Source: a virus
Strand: one strand, 5' to 3'
Virus record (IMG/VR): IMGVR_UViG_3300021959_000411
Location: 1-23,266 of that record
Length of the DNA: 23,266 nt
The notes below the pieces were generated by a model. It was not told the origin of the DNA, did no database searches, and saw only the letters and a list, made by a program, of their open reading frames with translations. Below are positions 1 to 8,552 of this stretch, piece by piece; within the stretch, counting starts at the first letter, position 1; each line of letters opens with the position of its first letter. The position numbers and the translations under genes were made by a program.

Positions 1-23
1 ACTAAAACAAAAACAATTAAAAA

Positions 24-983
24 ATGGCTACTACTACATCAATTACAAGTACTTATGCTGGCGAATTTGCAGGCAAGTACATTTCTGCTGCTTTATTATC
101 AGGTGTTACACTTGATAGAGGTGGTATCGAAATCAAACCAAACGTAAAGTATAAAGAAGTAATTAAAAAAATTGCTACTGATGCTAACGTAATTAAAGAT
201 GCAACTTGTGACTTTACTGACACTGCTGCTATTACATTAACTGAAAGAATCCTTCAGCCAGAAGAGTTCCAAGTAAACCTAGAACTTTGTAAGAAAGACT
301 TTAGAAGTGACTGGGAAGCTGTGTCAATGGGATACTCTGCATTTGATAACCTACCTCCAAAATTCTCTGACTATTTAATTGGTCACGTTTCTGGATTAGT
401 TGCTGAAAAAACAGAAAAGAATATCTGGTCTGGTGTTAACGCTAACGCTGGTGAATTTGATGGATTTGAAGCTTTATTAACTGCTGACAACACTGTTATT
501 GACGTTGCAAAAGCAACTGTAACCTCTTCTAACGTAATTGCAGAATTAGGAAAAATAGTTGATGCTATTCCTTCTGCTTTATATGGTAAAGAAGATTTAT
601 TTATCTATGTTTCTCAAAATATTGCTAGAGCTTATGTAAGAGCTTTAGGAGGATTTGGAATCTTAGAAAACGCTGCTGGTTCTGAAAACGTATCTAGCAT
701 TGGAGCTAATGGTGTGTCTAATCAAGGTACAATGTGGTGGCAAAACGGAGCATTATCTTTTGATGGTGTAAAATTATTTGTTGCTAATGGATTAGTTGAC
801 AATCACGCAGTAGCTGCTGAAAAATCTAACTTATTCTTTGGAACAGGTCTTTTATCTGACCATAACGAAGTTAAGCTGATTGACATGGCTGACTTAGACG
901 GTTCTCAAAATGTAAGAGTTGTTATGAGATTTACTGCTGGAGTACAGTATGGAATAGGTTCTGATATAGTTCTTTATTCTTAA
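24..983 (+). CDS. Major capsid protein
   Basis: This 319-residue protein is most likely the major capsid subunit that assembles into the icosahedral head. The length suits an HK97-fold shell protein without a large cleaved scaffold domain. The central stretch (about residues 70-125) with ERILQPEEFQVNLELCKK and the GFEALL motif near residue 148 resembles capsid proteins of Bacteroidota and marine phages as I recall them; no search was run. The ATG follows an A-rich leader and the second codon is GCT, a common arrangement in highly expressed flavobacterial genes. A strong terminator follows directly, so this gene may be expressed at a different level from those downstream. The portal gene lies about 1 kb downstream. 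No scaffold or protease gene is in view; it could lie before the window. The assignment is by family resemblance and position rather than a catalytic motif. Confidence 0.85.
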   Translation: MATTTSITSTYAGEFAGKYISAALLSGVTLDRGGIEIKPNVKYKEVIKKIATDANVIKDATCDFTDTAAITLTERILQPEEFQVNLELCKKDFRSDWEAVSMGYSAFDNLPPKFSDYLIGHVSGLVAEKTEKNIWSGVNANAGEFDGFEALLTADNTVIDVAKATVTSSNVIAELGKIVDAIPSALYGKEDLFIYVSQNIARAYVRALGGFGILENAAGSENVSSIGANGVSNQGTMWWQNGALSFDGVKLFVANGLVDNHAVAAEKSNLFFGTGLLSDHNEVKLIDMADLDGSQNVRVVMRFTAGVQYGIGSDIVLYS

Positions 984-1006
984 TAAATTAAATTAACCAA
1001 AAATTA

Positions 1007-1041
1007 GGGTAGGTAGGTGATTATCTGCTTACCCTTTTTTT
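1007..1041 (+). terminator. Intrinsic terminator after the capsid gene
   Basis: A 10-bp stem (1007-1016 with 1025-1034, two G-U pairs) closes an 8-nt loop and is followed at once by seven T residues. It sits 24 nt after the capsid stop codon and 20 nt before the next ATG. It would end or reduce transcripts coming from the capsid gene. Confidence 0.85.
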
Positions 1042-1060
1042 ATAATAAAAAACAAAAACT

Positions 1061-1618
1061 ATGGCTTGCGAATTATCATTAGGTAGAAAAGAACCTTGTA
1101 AAGACGTTGTTGGTGGGATTAAAAATGTTTATTTTGTAGATTTTGGAGACTTTAGTGCTATAACATACACTTCTAGTACAGATATTGTAGCTAGTGTAGG
1201 GAGTAATGTTGCTAGTTTTAAGTACGAGGTTAAAGGAAACTCATCTTTTGAACAAAACATAACCTCATCAAGAGAAAACGGCACTACATTCTTTGAACAA
1301 ACATTAAATTTAACACTACACAAATTAACTAAAGAAGACAACAAAGAACTTAAGCTTATGGCTTATGGTCGACCTCATGTTGTTGTGGAAGATTATAATA
1401 AAAACTTATTTCTTATGGGATTAGAAAACGGTGCTGATGTTTCTGGTGGAACAATAGTAACTGGAGCTGCGATGGGAGATTTAAGTGGATATACACTTAC
1501 ATTAACTGGTATGGAGAAAGTACCTGCTAATTTTCTTGATGTTGCTACTGACGGTACAGTTGCTACTGCATTAACAGATGCAGGATTTGCTACACCAACA
1601 GTAGGAAGTAATACATAA
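1061..1618 (+). CDS. Putative tail-tube-like virion protein
   Basis: This 185-residue protein is probably a virion component, possibly a tail-tube subunit. The N-terminal MACELSLGRKEPCKD followed by GGIKNVYFVDFG is a pattern I associate with structural proteins encoded next to the capsid gene in Bacteroidota phages. The middle is rich in beta-type sequence, and FLMGLENG, a glycine-rich turn and GYTLTLTGMEKVPANF (about residues 117-158) resemble the end of tail-tube proteins. It lies between two intrinsic terminators, which suggests individually tuned, abundant expression as expected for a major virion protein. No promoter is visible in the 20-nt gap before it, so it probably depends on read-through from the capsid gene. 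It could instead be another head or tail structural protein. Confidence 0.55.
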   Translation: MACELSLGRKEPCKDVVGGIKNVYFVDFGDFSAITYTSSTDIVASVGSNVASFKYEVKGNSSFEQNITSSRENGTTFFEQTLNLTLHKLTKEDNKELKLMAYGRPHVVVEDYNKNLFLMGLENGADVSGGTIVTGAAMGDLSGYTLTLTGMEKVPANFLDVATDGTVATALTDAGFATPTVGSNT

Positions 1619-1643
1619 TAACTAAATTTAATTAGGTAAAATT

Positions 1644-1670
1644 AAGGGGTGCTTCGGTGTCCCTTTTTTT
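1644..1670 (+). terminator. Intrinsic terminator with UUCG tetraloop
   Basis: A 9-bp stem (1644-1652 with 1657-1665, three G-U pairs) is closed by a C(UUCG)G tetraloop and runs into a T tract ending at 1670. It lies 25 nt after the stop codon of the tail-tube-like gene. The hairpin is unusually well formed for this AT-rich genome. Confidence 0.85.
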
Positions 1671-1706
1671 ATGAAAACAAATTAAAGATTATTTGTTACT
1701 TATAAT

Positions 1707-2042
1707 ATGGTAATATTAACTACATCAACAGGTGCTCAGAACTTTAAGGTAATTCCCAGAAGTACACCAAGCTCGGTTACATTTCAATTAACCGATAAGT
1801 CTAAAAGAACTACAAGTGCTGTTTCGGTTACTGTAGCTAATTCTAACGGTTATATGACGATTACAGGAAGCTTTTCTTTAGTTAAGGATAGGTTTTATTC
1901 ATTTTCAATTAAAAGTGGCTCTACGGTAATATATAGAGGTTCTATTTTCTGTACAAATCAAACTAATTTTAATACCTTTGATGTACATTCTGGAGAATAC
2001 ACTACAGAAAACACATACGATAACGATTTTGTAATAATATGA
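1707..2042 (+). CDS. Small beta-rich structural protein, unknown role
   Basis: This 111-residue protein has no recognised enzymatic motif. The sequence alternates in the way of beta strands and reads like a compact beta sandwich: a Ser/Thr-rich N-terminal half, RFYSFSIKSGSTVIYRGSIF around residues 62-81, and a C terminus ending in YDNDFVII. Similar small proteins occur beside portal or tail genes in Bacteroidota phages, as I recall. It follows the UUCG terminator and overlaps the portal start by 4 nt (ATGA), so it is translationally linked to the portal gene. A head-decoration, neck or tail-tip role is plausible; that is inference from position only. Confidence 0.6.
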   Translation: MVILTTSTGAQNFKVIPRSTPSSVTFQLTDKSKRTTSAVSVTVANSNGYMTITGSFSLVKDRFYSFSIKSGSTVIYRGSIFCTNQTNFNTFDVHSGEYTTENTYDNDFVII

Positions 2043-3289
2043 GAAAAGTAAATAAAATGGCAAAAAATAGATACAACAGCAAGTCTTTGCCAAAAGTAGA
2101 AAAAGGAAAGATACACATAGTCAATATGTCTTCTTACACAAGACCTGAAATCAAAGAACAATATAATAGAGATTGGGTAGAGTATGGAGATGACAATAAT
2201 TATTTTAGTTATTTAATAGATAGATATAATGGAAGTCCTACTAACAATGCTGCTATTAATGGTATTGCCGAAATGATATATGGAAAAGGAATTGATGCAG
2301 TTGACAGTAAAGAAAAAGAAGCTGACTATATAGAGATGAAAGAGCTATTCACAAAGCCCTGTATGAAGAAAGTATGTTACGATTACAAAATGATGGGTCA
2401 AGCTGCAATTCAAATAATCTATTCTAAGGACAGAAAAAAGATTGTACAAGTAGAACATATACCTGTAGAGACGTTAAGGGCAGAGAAGGCAAATAACAAG
2501 GGTGAAATACAAGCTTATTACTATGCTAAAGATTGGTCAGAGGTTACATTTAAAACACAACCTAAAAGAATACCTGCATTTGGTACAAGTAACTCAGGAT
2601 TAGAAATATTATATATTAAACCTTATAGAGCTGGATTTTATTACTATTCACCAGTAGATTATCAAGGAGGTTTACAATATGCAGAACTAGAAGAAGAGAT
2701 AGCGAACTATCACATAAATAACATACAGAATGGACTTGCTCCAAGTATGCTTATTAACTTTAATAATGGTGTTCCTACAGAAGAACAAAGGTCTCTTATA
2801 GAGCAAAACATACAAGAAAAATTTAGTGGTTCTTCTAATGCTGGTAGATTTATATTAGCATTTAACGATAGCAAAGAGCTTTCTGCAAGTATTGAGCCAG
2901 TTATACTAAGTGATGCACATGAGCAGTATAAATTTCTTAGTGATGAATCTATGAGAAAAGTTATGGTATCTCACAGAATTGTATCTCCTATGCTTGTAGG
3001 TATTAAAGATAATACTGGATTAGGTAACAATGCTGAAGAACTACAAACAGCTTCATTACTTATGGATAATACAGTTATTAGACCTATGCAAGTTACTATA
3101 CTAGATGAATTAGAAAAAGTATTAATGTATAACGGAATTGAATTAGATATATACTTTAAAACACTACAACCTTTAGAATTTACTGATTTAACTAATGCTG
3201 TTACAGATGCAGAAATAGAAAAAGAAACAGGAATAAAAAAAGATGATAGTGTACAAATAGAAGAAGAACAAATAAATATAGAAGAATAA
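2039..3289 (+). CDS. Portal protein
   Basis: This 416-residue protein is the likely portal, the dodecameric ring at one capsid vertex through which DNA enters and leaves. The N-terminal region has EQYNRDWVEYGDDNNYFSYL, then NNAAINGIAEMIYGKG, and the C-terminal half has SDESMRKVMVSHRIVSPMLVGI followed by a segment matching portal wing and clip regions. The length is typical of HK97-like portals. The C-terminal tail (after about residue 390) is acidic and probably disordered. The ATG at 2039 overlaps the previous stop; a second in-frame ATG at 2057 (MAKNRYNSK) is an equally good start and would shorten the protein by six residues. The connector gene follows with a one-base TAATG overlap, as expected for head-completion genes. 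Confidence 0.85.
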   Translation: MRKVNKMAKNRYNSKSLPKVEKGKIHIVNMSSYTRPEIKEQYNRDWVEYGDDNNYFSYLIDRYNGSPTNNAAINGIAEMIYGKGIDAVDSKEKEADYIEMKELFTKPCMKKVCYDYKMMGQAAIQIIYSKDRKKIVQVEHIPVETLRAEKANNKGEIQAYYYAKDWSEVTFKTQPKRIPAFGTSNSGLEILYIKPYRAGFYYYSPVDYQGGLQYAELEEEIANYHINNIQNGLAPSMLINFNNGVPTEEQRSLIEQNIQEKFSGSSNAGRFILAFNDSKELSASIEPVILSDAHEQYKFLSDESMRKVMVSHRIVSPMLVGIKDNTGLGNNAEELQTASLLMDNTVIRPMQVTILDELEKVLMYNGIELDIYFKTLQPLEFTDLTNAVTDAEIEKETGIKKDDSVQIEEEQINIEE

Positions 3290-3792
3290 TGGCAACAGCA
3301 CTATTTATAAAAAGGTCAGATTTAGTAAAAAATACTGCATTAAATTCAAATGTAGATACAGATAAGTTTATACAGTTTATTAGTTTGGCACAAGAAATTC
3401 ATGTACAAAATTATTTAGGCACAGATTTATATGACAAGATAAGTGCCGATATTATTGCAGGCAATTTGGGTGGAGATTACTTAGCTCTAGTAAATGATTA
3501 TATACAACCAATGCTTATACATTTTGCTATGGTAGAATACTTGCCGTTTGCAGCTTATTCTATATCAAATGGAGGTGTATATAAACATAACTCTGAAAAC
3601 AGTCAAATAGCTAATAAAGAAGAGATAGATTTCTTAATTCAAAAGGAGAGAGATTTTGCTGAGTATTATGCACAAAGATTTATTGATTATATGACTTACA
3701 ATGCACCATCTAAATTTGATGAGTATTATAGTAATTCTAATCAAGATATTTATCCAGATAAAGACACAGGATTTCACGGATGGGTATTATAA
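3289..3792 (+). CDS. Head-tail connector-like protein (DUF6712-like)
   Basis: This 167-residue protein is probably the adaptor that binds below the portal and receives the tail. It begins with ALFIKRSDLVKNTALNSNVD and has AQEIHVQNYLGTDLYDKI, a mostly helical pattern that I recognise from the family annotated as DUF6712 in Bacteroidota phages. It directly follows the portal gene, with its ATG sharing one base with the portal stop codon, which is where gp6-like connectors usually lie. The last 13 nt overlap the start of a small basic gene in another frame. The family assignment is from memory. Confidence 0.65.
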   Translation: MATALFIKRSDLVKNTALNSNVDTDKFIQFISLAQEIHVQNYLGTDLYDKISADIIAGNLGGDYLALVNDYIQPMLIHFAMVEYLPFAAYSISNGGVYKHNSENSQIANKEEIDFLIQKERDFAEYYAQRFIDYMTYNAPSKFDEYYSNSNQDIYPDKDTGFHGWVL

Positions 3793-3881
3793 AAAAGAAT
3801 TACAAACCCAAAGAGGTTAATGTCAAAAAATTACTAACTTATTTAAAAAAGAAAGACAATGGCTACACTTTCAGGAAATAA
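3780..3881 (+). CDS. 33-residue basic protein overlapping both neighbours
   Basis: This ORF encodes 33 residues, MGIIKKNYKPKEVNVKKLL and then TYLKKKDNGYTFRK. It overlaps the 3' end of the connector gene by 13 nt and the 5' end of the fibre gene by 23 nt, and fills the 66-nt gap between them. About a third of the residues are lysine or arginine. The frame is open exactly across the gap, and the overlaps match the tight packing elsewhere in the window. I do not recognise a function. A small virion-associated or DNA-binding peptide is possible, and a chance ORF cannot be ruled out. Confidence 0.5.
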   Translation: MGIIKKNYKPKEVNVKKLLTYLKKKDNGYTFRK

Positions 3882-6800
3882 AATAAAAAATACTTATCAG
3901 TCACTTGTAAAGTTTTCTGATAATGGAAATATAACTACTACAGCTAAACAATTAACTGATGGATTTGGTAATAACTCTCCTATGTTTGTATCAACAACAC
4001 AAATAGGAATAGGTGTTACACCAGAAACAGGATTAAACCTTCACGTTTTTGGAGATGCTAAAATAGGTAGCAATCTAACAGTCATAGGAAACTTAGTAGT
4101 TGAAGGAAGCACTACAACAGTAGGAACAGATACATTAACAGTTAAAGACCCTTTAATTGTATTAGCAAACAACAATACAGCATCAGATGCAGTTGATATA
4201 GGTTTTTATGGCAAATATCATCCTTCTAACACTACACTATACTCAGGACTGTTTAGAGAAGCTCTAACAGGTAAATACAGGTTATTTAAGGGATTACAAG
4301 TTGAACCTACTACAACAGTAAACACAAGTGGAACAGGATATGCAGTAGCTAGTTTAGTTGCTAATTTAGAAGGTAATTTTATAGGAGGTACTATTTCAGG
4401 TACTACAGGAACATTTAGTGGAAATATAATAGTTTCAGGAACAGTCGATGGTAGAGATGTTGCAACAGATGGAGCTAAGCTAGATGGTATTGAAGCAGGT
4501 GCAACTACTGACCAGACTGCTGCTGAAATTAAAACTGCTTATGAAAGTAATTCAAACACTAATGCTTTTACTGATGCTGATAAAACAAAATTAGATGGTA
4601 TTGAAGCGAGTGCTGATGTAACTGATGCTACTAATGTATTAGCAGCAGGTGCAGTAATGACTACTGGTAATCAATCTATTAGTGGAGTAAAAACATTTAG
4701 TGACCAAGTAACTATACCTGCTACTCCAAGTGCAAGTACAGATGCAGCTTCTAAAGGATATGTAGATTCTGCTATAGGTGATAACAATGAACTATCAGAA
4801 GTGCTAGCAAATGGCAACACTACAGGAGGAACTGATATAGATGTAAGTGCAGGAGATGATATAACATTTGCAGATAGTAGTAAAAGTATTTATGGTGATG
4901 ATTTTGATTTAAAAATATATCACGATAACTCAAAAGGTATTATTAGAAACACAACAGGTTCATTAGATATTCAAAGTGTTGAATTTTTAGTTGAAGATAC
5001 TTCAGGAAATAATTGGATAAAAACAGCAGTTGGTGGAGGAGTTCTTTTGTATTATAATGATAGTAAAAAGTTTGAAACAACAAGTTATGGAATAAATGTT
5101 ACAGGAGATATTTCTATTCCTGTTAGCAACAAAATACTTTTTGGTGGTAGCAGTCATACATATATAAGTGAAGATATTGACGACAGATTAAGGTTCTTTG
5201 TTGGTGGTGCTGAATTTATGAGGTTTACAGAGGGTGTTTCTGACACAATAAACTTTTATCAAGACGTAACTTTTTCTGGCGACCTTATTGTTCCAGAGTA
5301 TATTAAACACGAAGGAGATGCAGATACCTCTATAAGATTTACTACAAACACAATTAGATTTTATACAGCAAATAATGAAGTGTTAGAATTAGAAAGTGAT
5401 GGGCAAGTAAACGTAATATCTTCTGGTACGGCTACAAATCCTTGTATAACAATAGGAGATGATGTTAATACAGGTATATGGAGACCTGCATTAGACACTT
5501 TTGCAATATCTACAGCAGGAACAGAAAGAATGCGTATAAACAGTTCAGGAAACGCAACTTTTGCAGGAACTTTAAGTTCTGGTGCTATAACTTCTACTGG
5601 AGAAATTGAAGGTGGGTCTTTAGACATAAATGGTAATGCTGACATAACTGGAAATTTAAACATATTAGGTAGTACTGCTTTAAATGTTACAGGTAATGCA
5701 GATGACAATTGGATAGGAAGATTTGAAAATACAAATTCTGGAGGTTTTGGTATTTTAGCACAAATAGCAGGGACAAGTTCTAATGAAAGGATATTTGAAG
5801 CAAGAGTTGGAAGTAGTACTAAAATGCTTATTACAGGAGATGGAAATACAACTTTTGCAGGGAATGTAAAATCAAATTCAACAACTGCGTTTTCAGTTGG
5901 GACTGTTGGAAACATAGGAAACACAGCAGGAGATATAAATATTTATAGCACAAGTTCTGGTCATAATGGTTTAAGAATGCACGCTAATGGTATTTTACCT
6001 ACTGATAATGCAGGTACTATTATTGATAATGATGCAGATTTAGGTTTTCCAACTTATAGATTTAAAGATTTATATTTAGGTGGTTCTATTACAGCAGGTG
6101 GTGCAACTTTTGCAGGTAGTGTAACTGTAGATGGGGCATCAAATAGTAATGTATCTCAACTTGCATTAACAAGAACAGATTTTTCTTGGGGTATATTTAA
6201 TGAAACTGATTTAAGGTTTTATGTACAAAGTGGAAATACAACTACTCCAAATACACAAGTTCTTCAAATAGGAACAACTGGATTAACTACAATAAAAAGA
6301 ACTGGTATAACAGGAGTTGCTAAAGCTGATATGATTTTACAAATAGGTTATGAAGGCAATAATGGTCAAAATAACTTAATTGGTTTTGGATATAATGCAC
6401 AAACTAATATTCCTGCATATATTGGATATACTACAACAAGTGGTAGTGGAAGCACAAAAGGAGATTTAGTTTTTGGAACAAGAAGTGTAACTTCAGATAC
6501 TGCTCCATCAGAAAGAATGCGTATAACATCAGGAGGGGATATTCAATTTACTGGTAATAGTCATACACCATATATTCAACTTGTTAATAGTGGTAGAACT
6601 GAAGGAAATCCAGGCTTTACTTTTAATGGTGATACAAACACAGGAATGTTTCAACCTGCTGGAGTTGCTGACACTATTGCTTTTTCAACAGGTGGTTCAG
6701 AAAGAATGCGTATAACATCTGGTGGCAACGTAGGAATTGGAACTGATGACCCTGATTATACACTTCATTTGTTAAAATCATCTGGAGATACAGAAATGTA

Positions 6801-7794
6801 TATAAACGGTCAAAATGGTCAGTCAAGTTTAAGAATGGGATTAGATTTAAGAAATTGGCAAATTAAAACTGCTGCTGCACCATATCTTTGGTCGCTTAAT
6901 TATGTTGGGACTGATTTTCAAACTCCAAATATATTAACCGCTACTGTAGGAGGAAACGTAGGAATTGGAGTTACTTCTCCCACAACTACTTTAGATGCAA
7001 GAGGTTCTGGTGCAACATCAAATCCTGCAACATCAGGAACAACTGTCAGCACAGGTACAAGATTTAGACTTGGTAGCTCAACAAATGCAACAGCTGTTTT
7101 AGATTTTGGTATAAGCACAGGTGGAAAATCTTGGTTACAGGCTACAGACAAAAGCGATTTAAGTACTGGATATAATTTTTTAATTAATCCAAATGGAGGA
7201 AACGTAGGAATTGGAACAACTTCGCCTCAGAGACCTTTGCACGTTAATGGAACAGAAGGTGTCGCTAGATTTACTTCAACAGCATCAGGAAACAACGGTT
7301 TTGAGGTTGGAATTGGAACATCATCTCAAGCATTTTTATGGCAATCAGAAAATGCCCATATGGAATTTGCTACTAACAATGTAGAAAGAATGCGTATAAC
7401 ATCAACAGGAACTATTTTTATGTATGGGCTTGGTGGTTATACTTCAAGTAATGCTGATGTAAGGTATGCAACAAGTTCAAAGGAATTATATTATCAAACG
7501 AGTTCAAAAAGATATAAAACCAATATAGTAAACCTTGAAAATTCTTTAGATAAAATAGATTCATTAAGACCTGTAAGATATGTAGATATAAATACAAAAG
7601 AACCTGCTTGTGGTTTAATTGCAGAAGAAACAGTAGAGATAATTCCAGAAGTTGTATTTACAAAAGAAATTGAAGGTTTTGATGAACCACAAGTTGAGGG
7701 AATAAATTATTCAGATTTAGTACCTTTCTTAATCAAGTCAATACAAGAACTAAAAGCAGAAGTAGAACTATTAAAAACTCAAATAAATAATTAA
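3859..7794 (+). CDS. Tail fibre with C-terminal S74 chaperone
   Basis: This 1311-residue protein is the likely host-recognition fibre. The first 120 residues probably anchor it to the virion. Next come two copies of LDGIEA (starting at residues 208 and 245) in a region typical of marine phage fibres, then a long Gly/Ser/Thr-rich beta region. Four ERMRI motifs (residues 556, 885, 948, 1176) and three GGNVGIG motifs (955, 1031, 1113) mark a repetitive shaft. The last 97 residues (from about 1215) are an intramolecular chaperone of the peptidase S74 type: SSKRYKTNI supplies the Ser-Lys pair for self-cleavage, followed by LRPVRY, GLIAEE, VEGINYSDLVPFLIKSIQEL and a trimeric coiled coil. In that family the domain folds the trimer and then cuts itself off. 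The start follows an A-rich leader inside the 33-residue ORF. Confidence 0.92.
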   Translation: MATLSGNKIKNTYQSLVKFSDNGNITTTAKQLTDGFGNNSPMFVSTTQIGIGVTPETGLNLHVFGDAKIGSNLTVIGNLVVEGSTTTVGTDTLTVKDPLIVLANNNTASDAVDIGFYGKYHPSNTTLYSGLFREALTGKYRLFKGLQVEPTTTVNTSGTGYAVASLVANLEGNFIGGTISGTTGTFSGNIIVSGTVDGRDVATDGAKLDGIEAGATTDQTAAEIKTAYESNSNTNAFTDADKTKLDGIEASADVTDATNVLAAGAVMTTGNQSISGVKTFSDQVTIPATPSASTDAASKGYVDSAIGDNNELSEVLANGNTTGGTDIDVSAGDDITFADSSKSIYGDDFDLKIYHDNSKGIIRNTTGSLDIQSVEFLVEDTSGNNWIKTAVGGGVLLYYNDSKKFETTSYGINVTGDISIPVSNKILFGGSSHTYISEDIDDRLRFFVGGAEFMRFTEGVSDTINFYQDVTFSGDLIVPEYIKHEGDADTSIRFTTNTIRFYTANNEVLELESDGQVNVISSGTATNPCITIGDDVNTGIWRPALDTFAISTAGTERMRINSSGNATFAGTLSSGAITSTGEIEGGSLDINGNADITGNLNILGSTALNVTGNADDNWIGRFENTNSGGFGILAQIAGTSSNERIFEARVGSSTKMLITGDGNTTFAGNVKSNSTTAFSVGTVGNIGNTAGDINIYSTSSGHNGLRMHANGILPTDNAGTIIDNDADLGFPTYRFKDLYLGGSITAGGATFAGSVTVDGASNSNVSQLALTRTDFSWGIFNETDLRFYVQSGNTTTPNTQVLQIGTTGLTTIKRTGITGVAKADMILQIGYEGNNGQNNLIGFGYNAQTNIPAYIGYTTTSGSGSTKGDLVFGTRSVTSDTAPSERMRITSGGDIQFTGNSHTPYIQLVNSGRTEGNPGFTFNGDTNTGMFQPAGVADTIAFSTGGSERMRITSGGNVGIGTDDPDYTLHLLKSSGDTEMYINGQNGQSSLRMGLDLRNWQIKTAAAPYLWSLNYVGTDFQTPNILTATVGGNVGIGVTSPTTTLDARGSGATSNPATSGTTVSTGTRFRLGSSTNATAVLDFGISTGGKSWLQATDKSDLSTGYNFLINPNGGNVGIGTTSPQRPLHVNGTEGVARFTSTASGNNGFEVGIGTSSQAFLWQSENAHMEFATNNVERMRITSTGTIFMYGLGGYTSSNADVRYATSSKELYYQTSSKRYKTNIVNLENSLDKIDSLRPVRYVDINTKEPACGLIAEETVEIIPEVVFTKEIEGFDEPQVEGINYSDLVPFLIKSIQELKAEVELLKTQINN

Positions 7795-7795
7795 A

Positions 7796-8122
7796 ATGGC
7801 AAATACTTACTCTTGGAGAATAAACGCATTAGATGCTAAAATCCACGAAAATGATTTAGACAATGTAATATATACAATACATTGGTCTTTTATGGGTCAA
7901 GATGATTCAGAAGAACCTGTAATGGCAAGTTCAACAGGTACTTCAGGAGTACAATACAATCCTGAAAATCCTTTTATCTCTTATGATGATTTAACTAAAG
8001 AAGATGTAGTTGGATGGTTAGAAGCAGGATTAAATGTTGACAGTATGAAAGAAAGCTTAGATAAACAAATAGAACTAAAAAAGAATCCAGTAGATGAAAC
8101 ATTAAGACCTGACTGGGATTAA
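7796..8122 (+). CDS. Fibre-associated small protein (DUF7936-like)
   Basis: This 108-residue protein begins one base after the fibre stop codon and is surely co-expressed with it. The pattern NTYSWRINALDAKI, then DNVIYTIHWSFMGQDDSEEP, DLTKEDVVGWLEAGL and a C terminus with KNPVDETLRPDWD is one I know from small proteins placed after tail-fibre genes in marine phages, annotated as DUF7936. No catalytic motif is visible. A fibre assembly factor or fibre-tip component is the natural guess from its position; the biochemical role is not established. Confidence 0.7.
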   Translation: MANTYSWRINALDAKIHENDLDNVIYTIHWSFMGQDDSEEPVMASSTGTSGVQYNPENPFISYDDLTKEDVVGWLEAGLNVDSMKESLDKQIELKKNPVDETLRPDWD

Positions 8123-8127
8123 TTTAG

Positions 8128-8135
8128 TATATTTG
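8128..8135 (+). promoter_or_regulatory. Possible internal promoter -7 element
   Basis: TATATTTG matches the Bacteroidota -7 consensus TAnnTTTG in the 36-nt gap before the coiled-coil gene. The position 24 nt upstream of it holds no TTTG or TTG, so at best this is a weak or activator-dependent promoter for the envelope and lysis genes. Confidence 0.3.
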
Positions 8136-8158
8136 TATATAACTATAAATTTAATAAA

Positions 8159-8407
8159 ATGTCAAAAATTAGTAAAGAAGAATTAGAATCATTATTAGAA
8201 TCAGAAAAGAAGTTTTCTGCCATCAAACACGACTTAGGTACTTTAGAAGTACAGAAGCACGGACTGTTACACGCTTATGCACAAGTGCAAGAAGAAAGTA
8301 ACAAGGTTAAAGAAGAATTAGAAGGTAAGTATGGTAAGATTAATATCGACTTAAAAGATGGTTCTTACAAAGAGATTGTTGAAGAAGCTGAAGAAGTAAA
8401 AGAATAA
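8159..8407 (+). CDS. Small coiled-coil phage protein
   Basis: This 82-residue acidic protein is mostly predicted helix. Residues 1-58 have heptad-like spacing (ELESLLESEKKFSAIKHDLG, then VQKHGLLHAYAQVQEESNK), followed by YGKINIDLKDGSY and an acidic tail of EEAEEVKE. Similar small coiled-coil proteins with the ending YG-x-INI-x-DGSY occur in many marine phages, as I recall, without a known function. It heads the lysis and envelope cluster and lies 4 nt before the next small gene. A virion or scaffold-like role is possible. Confidence 0.65.
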   Translation: MSKISKEELESLLESEKKFSAIKHDLGTLEVQKHGLLHAYAQVQEESNKVKEELEGKYGKINIDLKDGSYKEIVEEAEEVKE

Positions 8408-8411
8408 CGCT

Positions 8412-8552
8412 ATGGATATTGCAGATATGAAGATATACCTTATAAATTCAATAGCCTTTATGGTTTCTTTAACTGAATTAGAGGTATGGCTAAAAATTAT
8501 ACTTCTTGTCTGTACCATTATTTATACTATTCAAAAAACAAAGAAATTATGA
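8412..8552 (+). CDS. 46-residue single-span membrane protein
   Basis: The ORF encodes MDIADMKIYLINSIAF and continues to a hydrophobic segment VWLKIILLVCTIIYTI (about residues 25-40) and a basic end QKTKKL. The topology is one membrane helix with a positive C terminus, like small holins, antiholins or membrane anchors. The start lies 4 nt after the coiled-coil gene stop, and the stop overlaps the next start as ATGA at 8549. The tight spacing and the classic overlap support a real gene even though it is short. It belongs to the lysis and envelope cluster; its exact function is unknown. Confidence 0.65.
   Translation: MDIADMKIYLINSIAFMVSLTELEVWLKIILLVCTIIYTIQKTKKL

Noticed and set aside
5361-5924. 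187-codon open frame on the minus strand within the fibre gene
   Set aside because: It is a shadow of a Gly/Ser/Thr-rich repetitive gene; the Pro/Val/Phe-rich translation has no domain, and all neighbours are on the + strand.
3859-7794. Diversity-generating retroelement targeting the fibre
   Set aside because: No reverse transcriptase gene and no template repeat outside the fibre; the internal repeats are structural shaft motifs.
8486-8548. Upstream extension of the coiled-coil membrane protein
   Set aside because: It is the out-of-frame reading of the 46-residue gene; the ATG at 8549 forms an ATGA overlap and gives a sensible N terminus.
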